Shown piece by piece: positions 18,201 to 27,549 of a stretch of 60,719 bases of DNA. Source of the stretch: Candidatus Borrarchaeum yapensis (GTDB taxonomy: Archaea; Asgardarchaeota; Sifarchaeia; Borrarchaeales; Borrarchaeaceae). Under the pieces are notes generated by a model, which made no database searches, had not been told where the DNA came from, and saw only the letters and a list, made by a program, of their open reading frames with translations. The stretch covers positions 1-60,719 of the forward strand of contig JAEOSF010000018.1 of NCBI GenBank assembly GCA_016840515.1, written 5' to 3'. Position numbers and translations under genes: made by a program. How positions within the stretch are numbered: position 1 is the stretch's first letter; the number at the start of each line of letters is the position of its first letter.

Positions 18201-18626
18201 TTAGTTGTCGCTATAAGAAACCTCATCAAGCTTTGGAATATAGGGTTTGATATCTATCAAAGGCGTACCATCTATTGCATCAATCCCTCTTACTGTCAAA
18301 CTATTCCCTTTGCGTTCAACCAGCTCTACAACTCCGAGCCCTATTGGATTTGGTCGATTAGGTGAACGAATAGAAAATACACCCTGTGGAATAGGAACAT
18401 CGGGTGTAGGTGTTAATAAGATTTCTCTGTTTGCTTGATGAAGCCAATAAATCAAAACAACGTGCTTACGCTTTTCAATATCCTTTAATCCTTCGCTAAA
18501 CTCAGGAAATATTTTAACTGTTCCCAGTGTTTGTACAAGTCTCCCTTGTCTAGGAGCATCGCCTTTTGTTTTATAAGGTGACCTGATAATACCAATTGGT
18601 TTCAAAATAATCTCCGTTGTCTTCAT
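18201..18626 (-). CDS. trmO: TrmO/TsaA-family tRNA methyltransferase
   Basis: A 141-residue protein with the YaeB/TsaA (TrmO) beta-barrel fold. TrmO uses S-adenosylmethionine to N6-methylate t6A37 in tRNA. The hallmark RSPNRPNPIGLGVVEL is at about residues 86-101, the N-terminal PIGIIRSPY at 11-19, and the DGTPLIDIKPYIP segment near the end. The length fits the short single-domain archaeal form. It converges with the isochorismatase-like gene 62 bases away and is an isolated gene. Confidence 0.87.
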   Translation of the reverse strand: MKTTEIILKPIGIIRSPYKTKGDAPRQGRLVQTLGTVKIFPEFSEGLKDIEKRKHVVLIYWLHQANREILLTPTPDVPIPQGVFSIRSPNRPNPIGLGVVELVERKGNSLTVRGIDAIDGTPLIDIKPYIPKLDEVSYSDN

Positions 18627-18802
18627 AATAAATTCTCCTAAAGGTAGATCTTTCAGTTTTTCTACTATTCTTCATTCTACGCTTAGTATCCAAAGAATTT
18701 TCATAAGCTGAAATTAGAATTGGAAAAAATCTCTATAAGTCAAATATATAATAATTCAATGTTAATTGTTCTTTCTTAAAAAAATTTGTCTCTTTCTATG
18801 TC

Positions 18803-19276
18803 TTAAAACTCTTCCAATTCTCTTAATAACTTCATTAATCTGTCTTCTGCACGTATAGCTGTCTCTTCTTCATCGGTATGAAATTCTCTTAGTGCTCGTC
18901 CAAGTCGTTTCACGTTTTGTTTTATCGTAAAGCGTACAACGCCGATATTCACAGAGGGTTCTGCGATAACACACAACACCGCTTCCTGATTTATACCAGC
19001 CGTAAAAATAACACCAGTATCGAATTCGGAAACAACTAAATTCAAGTTTCCCTCAATCTCAGTATGCTTACCCTGAGTTTCGCTAGCACAAAAAACAGCG
19101 TTGCCTATTGCACCGAGACCGTCAACGTCTACAGGACGTGCATCAAATTTTGTCACATGCCCAAGGGTTAACCCAGTGCGATCGGTGAGTATAACAGTCC
19201 TAATCGCATGATCTGCTTTAATGAGTCCTGAGAGAACTCGATTTAATGCATCAGATAGAGCTTTACCATCCCACAC
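18803..19276 (-). CDS. Roadblock/LC7 domain protein
   Basis: A 157-residue protein with a Roadblock/LC7 fold: an N-terminal helix, a central five-stranded sheet (TVILTDRTGLTLGHV, LNLVVSEFDTGVIFTAGI, AVLCVIAEP) and C-terminal helices. Proteins of this fold (MglB, dynein light chains, LAMTOR) dimerise and regulate Ras/Arf/Mgl-type GTPases. An MglA-like GTPase is in this window at 37473-38066 but is not adjacent, so pairing is only a guess. The start is GTG with GAGGGG eight bases upstream. The C-terminal 35 residues are a charged helix. Confidence 0.82.
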   Translation of the reverse strand: MWDGKALSDALNRVLSGLIKADHAIRTVILTDRTGLTLGHVTKFDARPVDVDGLGAIGNAVFCASETQGKHTEIEGNLNLVVSEFDTGVIFTAGINQEAVLCVIAEPSVNIGVVRFTIKQNVKRLGRALREFHTDEEETAIRAEDRLMKLLRELEEF

Positions 19277-19545
19277 TAGAACTGCCCCTCAGAATATGCC
19301 ATATAATGCTTACTGTTATGCACGATAAGCGAGTATTTCAAGGGTTCGGTTGTTACCTAATTCGAAATTACAGCTTTGAATATGTTAAATCACATATAAT
19401 ATTTTTGTTAATGCTTCTCTGCTATGATTTGCGAATCTATTTTCGTAAAATAAAAAAGGGGGGAATCTGGCGCGTTTGCGGTGACTTAGCTACACTTTTT
19501 CACTTTTCTTGTCTGTGTTTATTATATGCGCCTTTCCCATACTTC
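19277..19545. other. Short intergenic region
   Basis: AT-rich gap between the Roadblock gene and the membrane-protein gene. It holds the GAGGGG ribosome site of the Roadblock gene and a TATA-like CATTATATG on the minus strand. A plus-strand ORF covering it lacks coding character and a ribosome site. Confidence 0.4.
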
Positions 19546-20427
19546 TCATGCTTTTTTAATCGGCCTTATATCAACAACGGCACGTGGTACGCCCATTCTT
19601 GCGATCTTCCTATTTAGCTGATGCACATAGCGTCTGTGAAAAGGAAGATAGAAGAATAGAGTCCATACTATGGAATGTGAAGCGGAGCCGATTGCAATTA
19701 ATATAATCAACGCGATTTGCCCTGCTAATTCTGGATTTGGTGCAGTTGCTAACTCTATAAAGAATTTCATAAAGCCCAGTATGGCAGAACCACCCACAAA
19801 GCCTTCAAGTAGTTTTTGTCCAAATCCTGAAGATTTTTCAACCTCAAGATTGCCTTTTACTCGCTGGAAATAGTAAAGAGAGTAGTCCCTTAAAATAAAG
19901 AGTCCTGGCATGATTAAACCTAAAATAATTGGGCTGACAAAGAAAATTATTATGTTTACATTAATTATTAACTGTACAGCTTCTTCCTGAGTGATTTCAG
20001 TGATTGCTGGGATAAAATCTGCAAACTTAAGTAAATTAATTGCCAGAGAGATTAGGAACAGAATAGGAATCCATGGTTTGGCAAGACTTTCTCGTACATT
20101 ACCCCACAAACGAGTTTTTCGTGATAATTCTTCTTCAATTGCTTTTGCCTCTTCCTCTTCTTCTAAGATGAAGTAACCTTTTTCCAGGCTTTCAAGATCC
20201 TTTAAATTCACATCGGATAACCCTGCAACCGTACGTCCTCTGAACCATAGTACAAACCGAATGACACTTCCAGAGGAATACACTCTACCCATTACTATCC
20301 AGACGAAAATGCCCACAATCGTTGCAATTAACAAAAGCAGTGCTAAAGCAGGCAATAGTCCGAAAACAATGAGTCCAAAAATTAATGCGAGTATTGTAGC
20401 TAGGATCTTTGTGATTTCACTTGTCAT
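19546..20427 (-). CDS. Multi-pass membrane protein of unknown function
   Basis: A 293-residue integral membrane protein. Two closely spaced spans near residues 7-48 are followed by a soluble acidic segment (about 75-105, EEEEEAKAIEEEL), then about four more spans between residues 118 and 270. The C-terminal tail is basic. No transporter or enzyme motif was recognised. It follows the MFS gene on the same strand with a 170-base gap and precedes the Roadblock gene, also same strand. The acidic segment could be a cytoplasmic interaction site. Function unknown. Confidence 0.65.
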   Translation of the reverse strand: MTSEITKILATILALIFGLIVFGLLPALALLLLIATIVGIFVWIVMGRVYSSGSVIRFVLWFRGRTVAGLSDVNLKDLESLEKGYFILEEEEEAKAIEEELSRKTRLWGNVRESLAKPWIPILFLISLAINLLKFADFIPAITEITQEEAVQLIINVNIIIFFVSPIILGLIMPGLFILRDYSLYYFQRVKGNLEVEKSSGFGQKLLEGFVGGSAILGFMKFFIELATAPNPELAGQIALIILIAIGSASHSIVWTLFFYLPFHRRYVHQLNRKIARMGVPRAVVDIRPIKKA

Positions 20428-20597
20428 AGTCCATTACTATCCTTTTTGGTTCTTAGAATCTCCTACGTCACGGTCTTATATGAAGCATTCGGTTATATGA
20501 TAATAAGTATACGTAGAGGGAAGTAAATATCATAAAGGAAAAAATTAGAAATAAATTTTATTTTTTCGTGCGTTTCATCGAAGATTGCATCAAAAAA

Positions 20598-21800
20598 TCA
20601 GCGTTTAAGTGTTTCTTTTATCTTAATCAAGACAACAAAGAACCCTGCGGCCGGCAGAATCGACATCAATAGAAACATAACTTGCATCCCTACAATTTGT
20701 GCAATCATACCGCCAAGAAGTCCACCTACAGCCCCTCCACCGAAGATACATGTTGTTAGAAGCCCCATTGCTTCTGCTCGCTGTGTTTCTGGTGTGACAT
20801 CAGTCACATAGCAGTTATTACCGTTCTCAAGGCATGAGAATGTAAATGCTAAAAGGAACTGAGCAGGGATAATCCACAAAAAGTTAGGGCTTAAAGCATA
20901 GAAGATTTCTACGGCACTGGTTCCGGCAAGCCCAATAAGAATCATTGGCTTCCGTCCGATTATATCGCACAGTTTTCCAGCCAAAGGTTGAAAAAACGCT
21001 CCTGCAAGCACAAAACTGATCGCTATTAATATCCCAACCCAAAAATCGCTAGCACCTAGTATAGTACTCAGATACACTGCAAATAAGGTCCATATCCCCC
21101 AAAATGAAATATAGCGAACAAAAGTGACGCTAAAAAGAACATGGAGATTGCCCTGCTTGACATAAGATTCATTAACATTTTTAGGAACGAATTTCCTTTT
21201 CAATATGCTAAACACTAGCCTTGGGTTTAATTGAACACTTATTCCTTTCCTATCAACACCCCTTAAGAAAATTAAACTAATAATCGCTCCTACCCCTGCT
21301 AAGATCGCTGCCAAGACCACACTCATCTGAATCGAGATATATTGTGCAACAAAGCCTCCAGAAAATGAACCAATTGCATACCCAAGAGAAGTTGAGGCTG
21401 TAAGAAATCCGAAAAATTTTCCTCTCTCTTCAGTCGAAGCCAATGTTCCAACTATAGCCAATACTGCTGGACGGAATGCAGATGCTATAAATCCGAATAA
21501 TGCCATTAAAAGTACCACAAAAATCGGTACTTCGACAATTGAAGTAATAAAGAGGACAAAAGCACAGCCAATTAAACTTGAAGAAAGAAAGATCTTCCTT
21601 TTTCCGAATGCATCAGAAAGTACTCCCCACACAACGCTAAATATTGTGGTAGTAATATAATAAAAAGAAATCACTAATCCAGTTACAATAAGACTTGCTC
21701 CTAGTCTATTTACATATAATGGTAAAATAACAAGAGGTAAGAATGTAGCAAATGAATACAGCAGATTAGTAGTAATTACTGCGGCAAAATCCTTGTTCAC
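20598..21800 (-). CDS. Major facilitator superfamily transporter
   Basis: A 400-residue MFS protein with about 12 membrane spans in two six-span halves. The family loop between spans 2 and 3 is clear (VWGVLSDAFGKRKI, about residues 57-70), as is its second-half counterpart (PLAGKLCDIIGRKPMI). Related proteins export drugs or take up metabolites by proton antiport or symport; the substrate is unknown. A GTG start was chosen because GGAG lies nine bases upstream and the first span follows directly. Extension to a TTG at 21887 would add 29 unlikely residues. It is divergent from the HtpX-like protease. Confidence 0.87.
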   Translation of the reverse strand: MNKDFAAVITTNLLYSFATFLPLVILPLYVNRLGASLIVTGLVISFYYITTTIFSVVWGVLSDAFGKRKIFLSSSLIGCAFVLFITSIVEVPIFVVLLMALFGFIASAFRPAVLAIVGTLASTEERGKFFGFLTASTSLGYAIGSFSGGFVAQYISIQMSVVLAAILAGVGAIISLIFLRGVDRKGISVQLNPRLVFSILKRKFVPKNVNESYVKQGNLHVLFSVTFVRYISFWGIWTLFAVYLSTILGASDFWVGILIAISFVLAGAFFQPLAGKLCDIIGRKPMILIGLAGTSAVEIFYALSPNFLWIIPAQFLLAFTFSCLENGNNCYVTDVTPETQRAEAMGLLTTCIFGGGAVGGLLGGMIAQIVGMQVMFLLMSILPAAGFFVVLIKIKETLKR

Positions 21801-22080
21801 TTCATAGTTCTCCAATAATTTCACTGTTAGGCATAGGTAGAAATTGCATGAGAGAGAAAAATGTACGCAATTGTACGTTTTTAACAACTTTGGACAGCAC
21901 TTAAAACTAGTTCTTCAAATACTTTTTCCTTGAATTGAAATGGAGAGGTAAATATTATGTTTTAGTATGATACACTTTTGAATAACTATATGAGTATGAA
22001 CTGTCATTGAAGTGCATCCAAACAAAAAAATGTTCAAAGCTTGTCTAGATCGAAAATCTAGTTATACATAACATGAAGGG

Positions 22081-22139
22081 TGAGCAGAGACTGTTGGTGG
22101 AGAGTTTAGTTTTATTAAAACTAGTGCAGCCTCTGCTCA
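22081..22139. repeat. Large nested inverted repeat upstream of HtpX-like gene
   Basis: TGAGCAGAG (22081-22089) pairs with CTCTGCTCA (22131-22139), and after one mismatch CTG (22091-22093) pairs with CAG (22127-22129). Inside lies the palindrome TAGTTTTA-T-TAAAACTA (22107-22123). It could be a folded RNA or a complex operator. The inner palindrome contains one copy of the TTAAAACTAGT element. Confidence 0.6.
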
Positions 22140-22174
22140 TGAGTTACCCCATTCGCATATATATGACTATTTTG

Positions 22175-22226
22175 GTAAAACTCTCCTCTTAGTCTAGTAA
22201 AACTCTCCTATATTTAAAACTAGTGC
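22175..22226. promoter_or_regulatory. Direct repeats upstream of HtpX-like promoter
   Basis: GTAAAACTCTCCT occurs at 22175-22187 and 22197-22209 (22-base spacing, two helical turns), followed by TTAAAACTAGTGC at 22214-22226. Related TTAAAACTAGT copies are at 21901 and 22116. They lie just upstream of the TATA-like element, where a heat- or stress-responsive regulator could bind. The regulator is unknown. Confidence 0.5.
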
Positions 22227-22324
22227 GCGCAAAATATTTATATTAAGAAGAGAGGATTATAAGTGTATAGTACAAAAAGGAAAATACAACAAGTTTTAAC
22301 AAAAATTACACAAGGGGGAACAGT

Positions 22325-23344
22325 ATGGGAGTTGCTTTGCTTAGATTGAAGTCATGGTTTTATCTTTTACTACAATTTGGATATGTATTCCTTGTTATTC
22401 TTTTTTTAGGAGTTCTTTTTCTAGGAATGGCAAATTTACTCGTTTATTTTGTGTTTGGCATAATAATTTTCGTGTTCTTCTATTTGATCTCAAATTATAC
22501 TATGAAAAGAAGAATTAGAAAGAATGGAATACGCTTAGAAGGAGAGGCGCTTACACGTGCTGTGGGAGGCGGCTATACTGGAGGACAGATTTTTGACATG
22601 GTCAGCGAAGTATGTACTAAAAGCAATAAGCCTATTCCACGGAATCTATATGTCCTAAGAGATTCAAGTCTTAATGCATTCACTTTCGGTGGAGGCAGAG
22701 GGGCTTGGCTAGTAGTTCACGAAGGACTTCTGCAAGGATTACGTGAAGATGAAATAAAAGCTGTGATTGCTCACGAAGTTGGTCACATTCGCCACGGCGA
22801 TGCTCGAATGATGATTGTCCTTATGGCGATCCCTTTTATTGTGGGAATCATCGCAAGAAGTTTACTCTGGGGAGGTCTTTACGGAAGTTATGGTTATCGT
22901 AGGCAACGAGGAGGTGGAGCGGCTGTTGCAATGCTTATCGGTGGGATTTTATTAGTGTCTGTATTCTTTCTCCAATTGCTCAGCCTAGCGTTTTCGAGAT
23001 CTAGAGAATACTTAGCGGATGTTCATGGAGCCCGTGTGGCGGGACCAGAAGCTATGTCTAATGCCTTGCTACGTATAAGTAACGGTATTTCAGTAAATGA
23101 CCTTGCGGCACGTCAGAGTTCAAAAATGGCAGATTCGCTTCTCATAAGTCCACGTTACCTTTCCCATGGACAAGAAGGTACCTATTGGGCGTCTTTTGAT
23201 GTCGACAGATCGGGGGCTTTGGATACAGAAGAACTTAGAACTGCAGCATCTCGGACAAAAAGAGTCGGTGATGGTGTTCTTTCAACACATCCTGCTATAC
23301 ATAATAGGATTCTAAATATCGCGAAAAATGTCTTAATGACATAA
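22325..23344 (+). CDS. htpX: HtpX-like M48 membrane metalloprotease with EF-hand loop
   Basis: A 339-residue M48 peptidase that would degrade damaged membrane proteins. It has two N-terminal spans (about 11-56), the zinc motif HEVGH (150-154), two further spans (163-180, 199-222), the third ligand Glu in SREYLAD (E228) and the family end motif STHPAIHNRI. Between residues 292 and 303 lies a textbook EF-hand calcium loop, DVDRSGALDTEE, with D1, D3, S5, G6, D9 and E12 all in place. It is inserted where ordinary HtpX has a short linker. Calcium control of the protease is plausible but inferred. The upstream region carries repeated elements. Confidence 0.92.
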   Translation: MGVALLRLKSWFYLLLQFGYVFLVILFLGVLFLGMANLLVYFVFGIIIFVFFYLISNYTMKRRIRKNGIRLEGEALTRAVGGGYTGGQIFDMVSEVCTKSNKPIPRNLYVLRDSSLNAFTFGGGRGAWLVVHEGLLQGLREDEIKAVIAHEVGHIRHGDARMMIVLMAIPFIVGIIARSLLWGGLYGSYGYRRQRGGGAAVAMLIGGILLVSVFFLQLLSLAFSRSREYLADVHGARVAGPEAMSNALLRISNGISVNDLAARQSSKMADSLLISPRYLSHGQEGTYWASFDVDRSGALDTEELRTAASRTKRVGDGVLSTHPAIHNRILNIAKNVLMT

Positions 23345-23348
23345 AAAT

Positions 23349-23384
23349 TCATTTTTTTTCTATTTGTAATCAAAAAAATAAAAA
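23349..23384. terminator. Bidirectional T-run terminator
   Basis: Between the convergent HtpX-like and AOR genes, a run of eight Ts on the plus strand (about 23350-23357) and runs of As (Ts on the minus strand, about 23370-23384) can end both transcripts in archaeal fashion. Confidence 0.5.
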
Positions 23385-23390
23385 AGAGGT

Positions 23391-25214
23391 TTAATCGACA
23401 ATTTGTAAACGTCGAAGCGTTTCTTGCTTTGGAATTCCGTTTTGATCCCACTCGCGTAGATCATAGTATTCGCTAAGCATTGTGTTGAAGTTTTCTGTTC
23501 CCATAACCTTTCCAGCAGCTGGTCCATTAGGCAATGGTTCTTCGAGGATTCTGTAAGGCATTGTATCATCCTTTCTAGATACTCCTTGTTGTGTCGCAAT
23601 ATATCTCTCCGTATTGCAGATTCTTTCACCTATGCTTCCTAGATCCCAATTTTCGTCTCCGGTAATTGCACTAAGGAGTGAAATGATCATATCTTCAGGA
23701 ACTGCTCTGCTTCCTATCACACAGACGATACCGCTATCTAATATACTGCGGAAGTGTTGAAGTCCTATAACAAGTCCAGCTTTTCCATCGGTTGAGTATC
23801 GGTCATATTCGCCAGTTAAGATCTCAGCACCGATAGTCCACGATTTCAAGTGGCAGGCTCCTCTGGGAGACGTAGCATAAGTAAGCGCCATACCCCATAC
23901 TGCTCGTGGATCATAAGCTGGAAACTCTAGTCCTTTCACCTGGAGTGCAAAATTCATCGAGTCCTGACCGACTTTTTCAGCACATGCTCTCGTTCCTTCT
24001 GCTAGAACATCACCAAATCCATCTCTGTTTGCCATCATTTCAATTAACTTTAAAATTGACTCCTCATCGCCCCATTTTAGTTCAGGAAGTTCTGCCTTCC
24101 ATTGATCCAAATAGCCTTTTTCATAGCATTCTATCGCAAAACCAGCAGTTACACCCGCAGAAATAGTATCCATTCCATATTCATCACAAAGAATGTTCGC
24201 CATAAATGTGCCATTGAATTCATTCATACCACAGTTAGTCCCCAAACTCCAGAAACTTTCGTATTCAGGCCCATCAGCTATTTTTCCTTTATGTTTTCCT
24301 TCTTTAATCTCACTTAGTTTGCCACAGACTAGTGTGCACCCATAACAACCTGTATTTTTTGTAACATAATTAGCTACCCATGTTTCTGCGTCAAATTTAC
24401 CGATGAGATCCATTTGTGCAATTTGCCCATTTTTACCTGTATAAACGCCGTTTTCACTCATTGATGCAATAAGTTGAACCGTACCTAATCTATGAAAGTT
24501 TTGAGCTGCTGGATTCTCTTTTGTTTCGCGGGTTACATCTTTAATCAAAGCCTTTAATTTATCTTCGTCATGTAATTCTGGTGTTATTGAGCCTTTTGCA
24601 ACCATAGCTTTAAGGTTTTTTGAACCAAAAACAGCTCCAAGTCCTCCTCTTCCTGCTGCCCTATGATTGTGTGCTATTACGTCAAATACTGAGGCAACTT
24701 CAACTAATTTTTCTCCCGCAGGGCCTATCATTACAGCGCTAGGGAAGTTTTCCATTTCTTCAAGTTTCTTCCGTGTTTCACTTACTTTCAATCCCCATAG
24801 TTGTGAAGCGTCTTCGAAACGAATTTGATCATCTTGAATTGCCAGATATACTGGCTTCTCTGAAGCACCAGTGATCATTAAACCATCGTATCCACTTCGT
24901 TTTAATTCGACACCGAAGCGTCCACCAGTGTTTGTACAAAGATATATGCCGGTTAACGGACTTTTGCTGACAAATTCATACCTTTGACATACTGGTATCA
25001 TAGGTTTTGTGCCAGTAAATGGACCTAGCATACAGAAAATGTAGTTTTCAGGCGATAATGGAGCAACCTCTGGAGAAACTTTATCTAACATAAGTCGTGC
25101 GCCTAGTCCTCGTCCTCCGATATAGAGTTTTGCCAATTTCTCGTCTAATGGAATTTCTTTTGATACTTTGCTCGTGAGATCAATACTTAAAATCTTTCCC
25201 ATGTAGCCTTTCAT
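23391..25214 (-). CDS. aor: Aldehyde:ferredoxin oxidoreductase
   Basis: This 607-residue member of the tungsten/molybdopterin AOR family oxidises aldehydes to acids with ferredoxin as acceptor. The N-terminal pterin-binding domain is typical (GGRGLGARL, about 33-41; TNTGGRFGVELKRSGYDG, about 94-111; AGRGGLGAVFGSKNLKA, about 187-203). The cluster motif CxxCxxxC is at C290, C293 and C297, with the fourth cysteine in SGIVCVIG near 500. All cofactor ligands appear present. Substrate type within the family is uncertain. The anion transporter follows upstream on the same strand 132 bases away, so carboxylate product export or import may be linked. Confidence 0.94.
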   Translation of the reverse strand: MKGYMGKILSIDLTSKVSKEIPLDEKLAKLYIGGRGLGARLMLDKVSPEVAPLSPENYIFCMLGPFTGTKPMIPVCQRYEFVSKSPLTGIYLCTNTGGRFGVELKRSGYDGLMITGASEKPVYLAIQDDQIRFEDASQLWGLKVSETRKKLEEMENFPSAVMIGPAGEKLVEVASVFDVIAHNHRAAGRGGLGAVFGSKNLKAMVAKGSITPELHDEDKLKALIKDVTRETKENPAAQNFHRLGTVQLIASMSENGVYTGKNGQIAQMDLIGKFDAETWVANYVTKNTGCYGCTLVCGKLSEIKEGKHKGKIADGPEYESFWSLGTNCGMNEFNGTFMANILCDEYGMDTISAGVTAGFAIECYEKGYLDQWKAELPELKWGDEESILKLIEMMANRDGFGDVLAEGTRACAEKVGQDSMNFALQVKGLEFPAYDPRAVWGMALTYATSPRGACHLKSWTIGAEILTGEYDRYSTDGKAGLVIGLQHFRSILDSGIVCVIGSRAVPEDMIISLLSAITGDENWDLGSIGERICNTERYIATQQGVSRKDDTMPYRILEEPLPNGPAAGKVMGTENFNTMLSEYYDLREWDQNGIPKQETLRRLQIVD

Positions 25215-25346
25215 CTAACTCACCATAAAAGCAATATGTTTTTGATGCTTCTTGAAGATTCTCTTTTTTCGTTGGTTTTTATCTTTTTAATTTTTTTCAA
25301 GTATATGAATGAAAATTTCAGCATATTTCAAAATAGCATCTGTGAA

Positions 25347-26798
25347 TTATAATGTAGCAAGAGGGATAACAAGGATTGATATTATTATGCCACCTATTAG
25401 TGCTATAAAAAGTCCAGATTTCATCAGTTCTTTTCTATCCACAATTCCTGTGCTAACGAGTAAAGCGTTGTTAGCGGTGGCAAATACAGTACAGAATGCA
25501 AGCGATGCCGCTAATCCAACAGACAAGGCAGTAATCTTTGGATCTATTCCTAAAAGTATTGCCAAGCTTAATGCAATTGGTGTAAAAATAGCGACGGTTG
25601 CTGTATTGCTCAACAAGTTTGTAACAAGAATTGTTGCGAAGGTAATTGAAATTATGATTAAAAGAATTGACAAACCTCCTAGGGGTTTAATTAGAAATTC
25701 AGCTACCCAATTTGCAGTGCCTGATTCCAAAAATGCCTTACCCAACGCTATACCCGCACCTAAGAGTAAATATACACCAAAAGCGCCCAAACGTGCGTCA
25801 TCCCACTCTAGAGCCCCTACAACGAATAACGCAACAGCAGCTGCAATACCAACAATTGCCACACTTAAAAGAGTTCTAGGTAACCCTAACGCTGATTCGA
25901 TTTCTGAGCCTATTATCCACAGGATAACAGTGGGTATGAAGATGCCTAGCGTCTTCTTTTCACCATTTGACAAGGGAGGTAAGTTAGATCGTTCTTTGTG
26001 AATCTCAGAAATATTTATGGATGCAACGCTAACTGGAAATAACTTTGGTAAAATAATAAATGCCGCAAACATAGTGAGAAGCGCGCATGGCAGTGCTACT
26101 TTCATCCAATCAATAAAAGTAAATGTAGTTACTTCCTCAATAAATCCCGAAACCAGCGCGTTCGGTGCTGTGCCAGGAATGGTTGCCATACCTCCAACGG
26201 CAGCACCAATATTTACGCTAATAAGAAGCATTGTAGCAAGTTTCTTCCTATCCGTTTCATCCTTTACTTTTTCAACGATTATATAAACGGTAGGAATAAA
26301 AATAGCCAATACAGCAGTATTTGAAATCCACATGCTCAAAAAAGTGGTTATTAGCAGCAGGGCGAATAGTATACTTCGAATTGATCCTTTAATATTTGAA
26401 AGGATTAAAAGAGAAAGCCGGCGATCTAAGCCATGCTTTCTAATTGCTTCTGCGATAATTATTGACGACATTAGAATAAAGATGACGGGATTAGCAAAAG
26501 AAGAAAAAGACGCAGTCGCGCCTCCTTCAAAAATTCCGTAGGCGACAAGCAATACTGGTACCATAAGGGAAGTAACAGGAAGAGGCAATGTTTCAAAACT
26601 CCACATAAGCGCTGTAAAGAGGAATATACCAAGCGTCCATTGTATTTTCTTAGGAATTGGAAGGGGAACAATGGTAAAGATTATTAATAATATAACTGGA
26701 ATAAACAATTTCAATTTCTTTTTCTTAGTTTGAATGCGTCCTTTAAGCGCCTCTTGAAAATATCTTCCTGTGATCTTCTTTACTTCATCTTGATTCAT
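25347..26798 (-). CDS. DASS/SLC13-family anion transporter
   Basis: A 483-residue transporter of the divalent anion:sodium symporter family, which moves dicarboxylates, sulfate or phosphate with sodium. About 11 hydrophobic spans form two repeats, each with the substrate motif SNT: WISNTAV (about 158-164) and LLSNTATVAIFTPI (about 394-407). A basic N-terminal tail precedes the first span. It lies upstream of AOR on the same strand and may be co-transcribed. It may carry the carboxylate made by AOR, by inference. Substrate is not readable. Confidence 0.9.
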   Translation of the reverse strand: MNQDEVKKITGRYFQEALKGRIQTKKKKLKLFIPVILLIIFTIVPLPIPKKIQWTLGIFLFTALMWSFETLPLPVTSLMVPVLLVAYGIFEGGATASFSSFANPVIFILMSSIIIAEAIRKHGLDRRLSLLILSNIKGSIRSILFALLLITTFLSMWISNTAVLAIFIPTVYIIVEKVKDETDRKKLATMLLISVNIGAAVGGMATIPGTAPNALVSGFIEEVTTFTFIDWMKVALPCALLTMFAAFIILPKLFPVSVASINISEIHKERSNLPPLSNGEKKTLGIFIPTVILWIIGSEIESALGLPRTLLSVAIVGIAAAVALFVVGALEWDDARLGAFGVYLLLGAGIALGKAFLESGTANWVAEFLIKPLGGLSILLIIISITFATILVTNLLSNTATVAIFTPIALSLAILLGIDPKITALSVGLAASLAFCTVFATANNALLVSTGIVDRKELMKSGLFIALIGGIIISILVIPLATL

Positions 26799-26957
26799 AA
26801 CCTCGTTTCTCCATCGGCAAGCTTTTGTCCAAATTCAAGTAAGGATTACAAAGCATTGAAAATCAAAATAGAAAAAGCAAAGGTTTATTGATTTTAGATA
26901 TATATAATGTTAAAGCTAAGTTTTAGAAAGAAATTAGGACAAAGATCAGATATGAGG

Positions 26958-27365
26958 TCATCCTCGATCTTCTATAATTCGTTTGGCAAACGAATACTTT
27001 GTAAGCCGATCAACAGTTTTTCTGCTGAGTACACCAACTAATTTACCCTCGTCGTTCACGACCACTAATCTGTTCACTTTTGATTTCAAGAATTCATCAT
27101 CAGAGATGTCTAAAGCGTTTTTATTCTCATGGACTGTACGGACTGGCTTCACCATAACGTCACGCGCCAATAATATAGTTGGGTTCTTCCCTTCCGCAAT
27201 TAACTTAAAAATAATACCATCAGTAACGATACCTACTGGTTTTTCATTTTCTAAGACTACGAGACTACCCACCCAATTATCTACCATCATTTTAGAAACC
27301 ATGGGTATACTCTCATCAGGTCTACAGGTTACAACATTACGCCGTGCTACATCTTTAACTCTCAC
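26958..27365 (-). CDS. CBS-domain pair protein
   Basis: A 135-residue protein made of one CBS pair (Bateman module). CBS1 is about residues 1-58 (VVTCRPDESIPMVSKMM, GIVTDGIIFKL) and CBS2 about 68-125 (MVKPVRTVHENKNALD, LVGVLSRKTVD). Such modules bind adenine nucleotides or similar ligands and gate a partner protein. The GTG start has AAGGAGG nine bases upstream. It is transcribed toward the anion transporter 159 bases downstream and could act as an energy sensor for it, but this is only positional. Confidence 0.85.
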   Translation of the reverse strand: MRVKDVARRNVVTCRPDESIPMVSKMMVDNWVGSLVVLENEKPVGIVTDGIIFKLIAEGKNPTILLARDVMVKPVRTVHENKNALDISDDEFLKSKVNRLVVVNDEGKLVGVLSRKTVDRLTKYSFAKRIIEDRG

Positions 27366-27549
27366 TATTCGTAGCCTCCTTTTTCACAAAATATACAATT
27401 TATTGAAAGGATTTCTTAGAGGAAACCGGTTAGGGCTTCTTCTTAAAAAGATTACTATCAAAGATTCCTCATTGAGAACCTTATTAAGAATCAAGAACTT
27501 TTATTAACCATCAGTTAGTTCAATCCTCAGTCAACTGGATGATAATGGA

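Larger units (their letters stand above)
21801..22324. other. Divergent intergenic region rich in repeats
   Basis: A 524-base gap between the MFS and HtpX-like genes, containing repeated TTAAAACTAGT elements, a direct repeat and a large inverted repeat (listed separately). It also has a TATA-like AATATTTATATT near 22232-22243 that would start the protease transcript near 22265. A plain coding gene is not present. Confidence 0.6.

Noticed and set aside
19246..19617. 123-codon plus-strand ORF over the gap near 19.4 kb
   Set aside because: Covers the Roadblock start and promoter and the end of the membrane-protein gene; no coding signature.
25309..26001. Plus-strand ORF of 230 codons inside the DASS transporter
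   Set aside because: Composition mirrors the hydrophobic transporter on the other strand; low-complexity shadow with no start signals.
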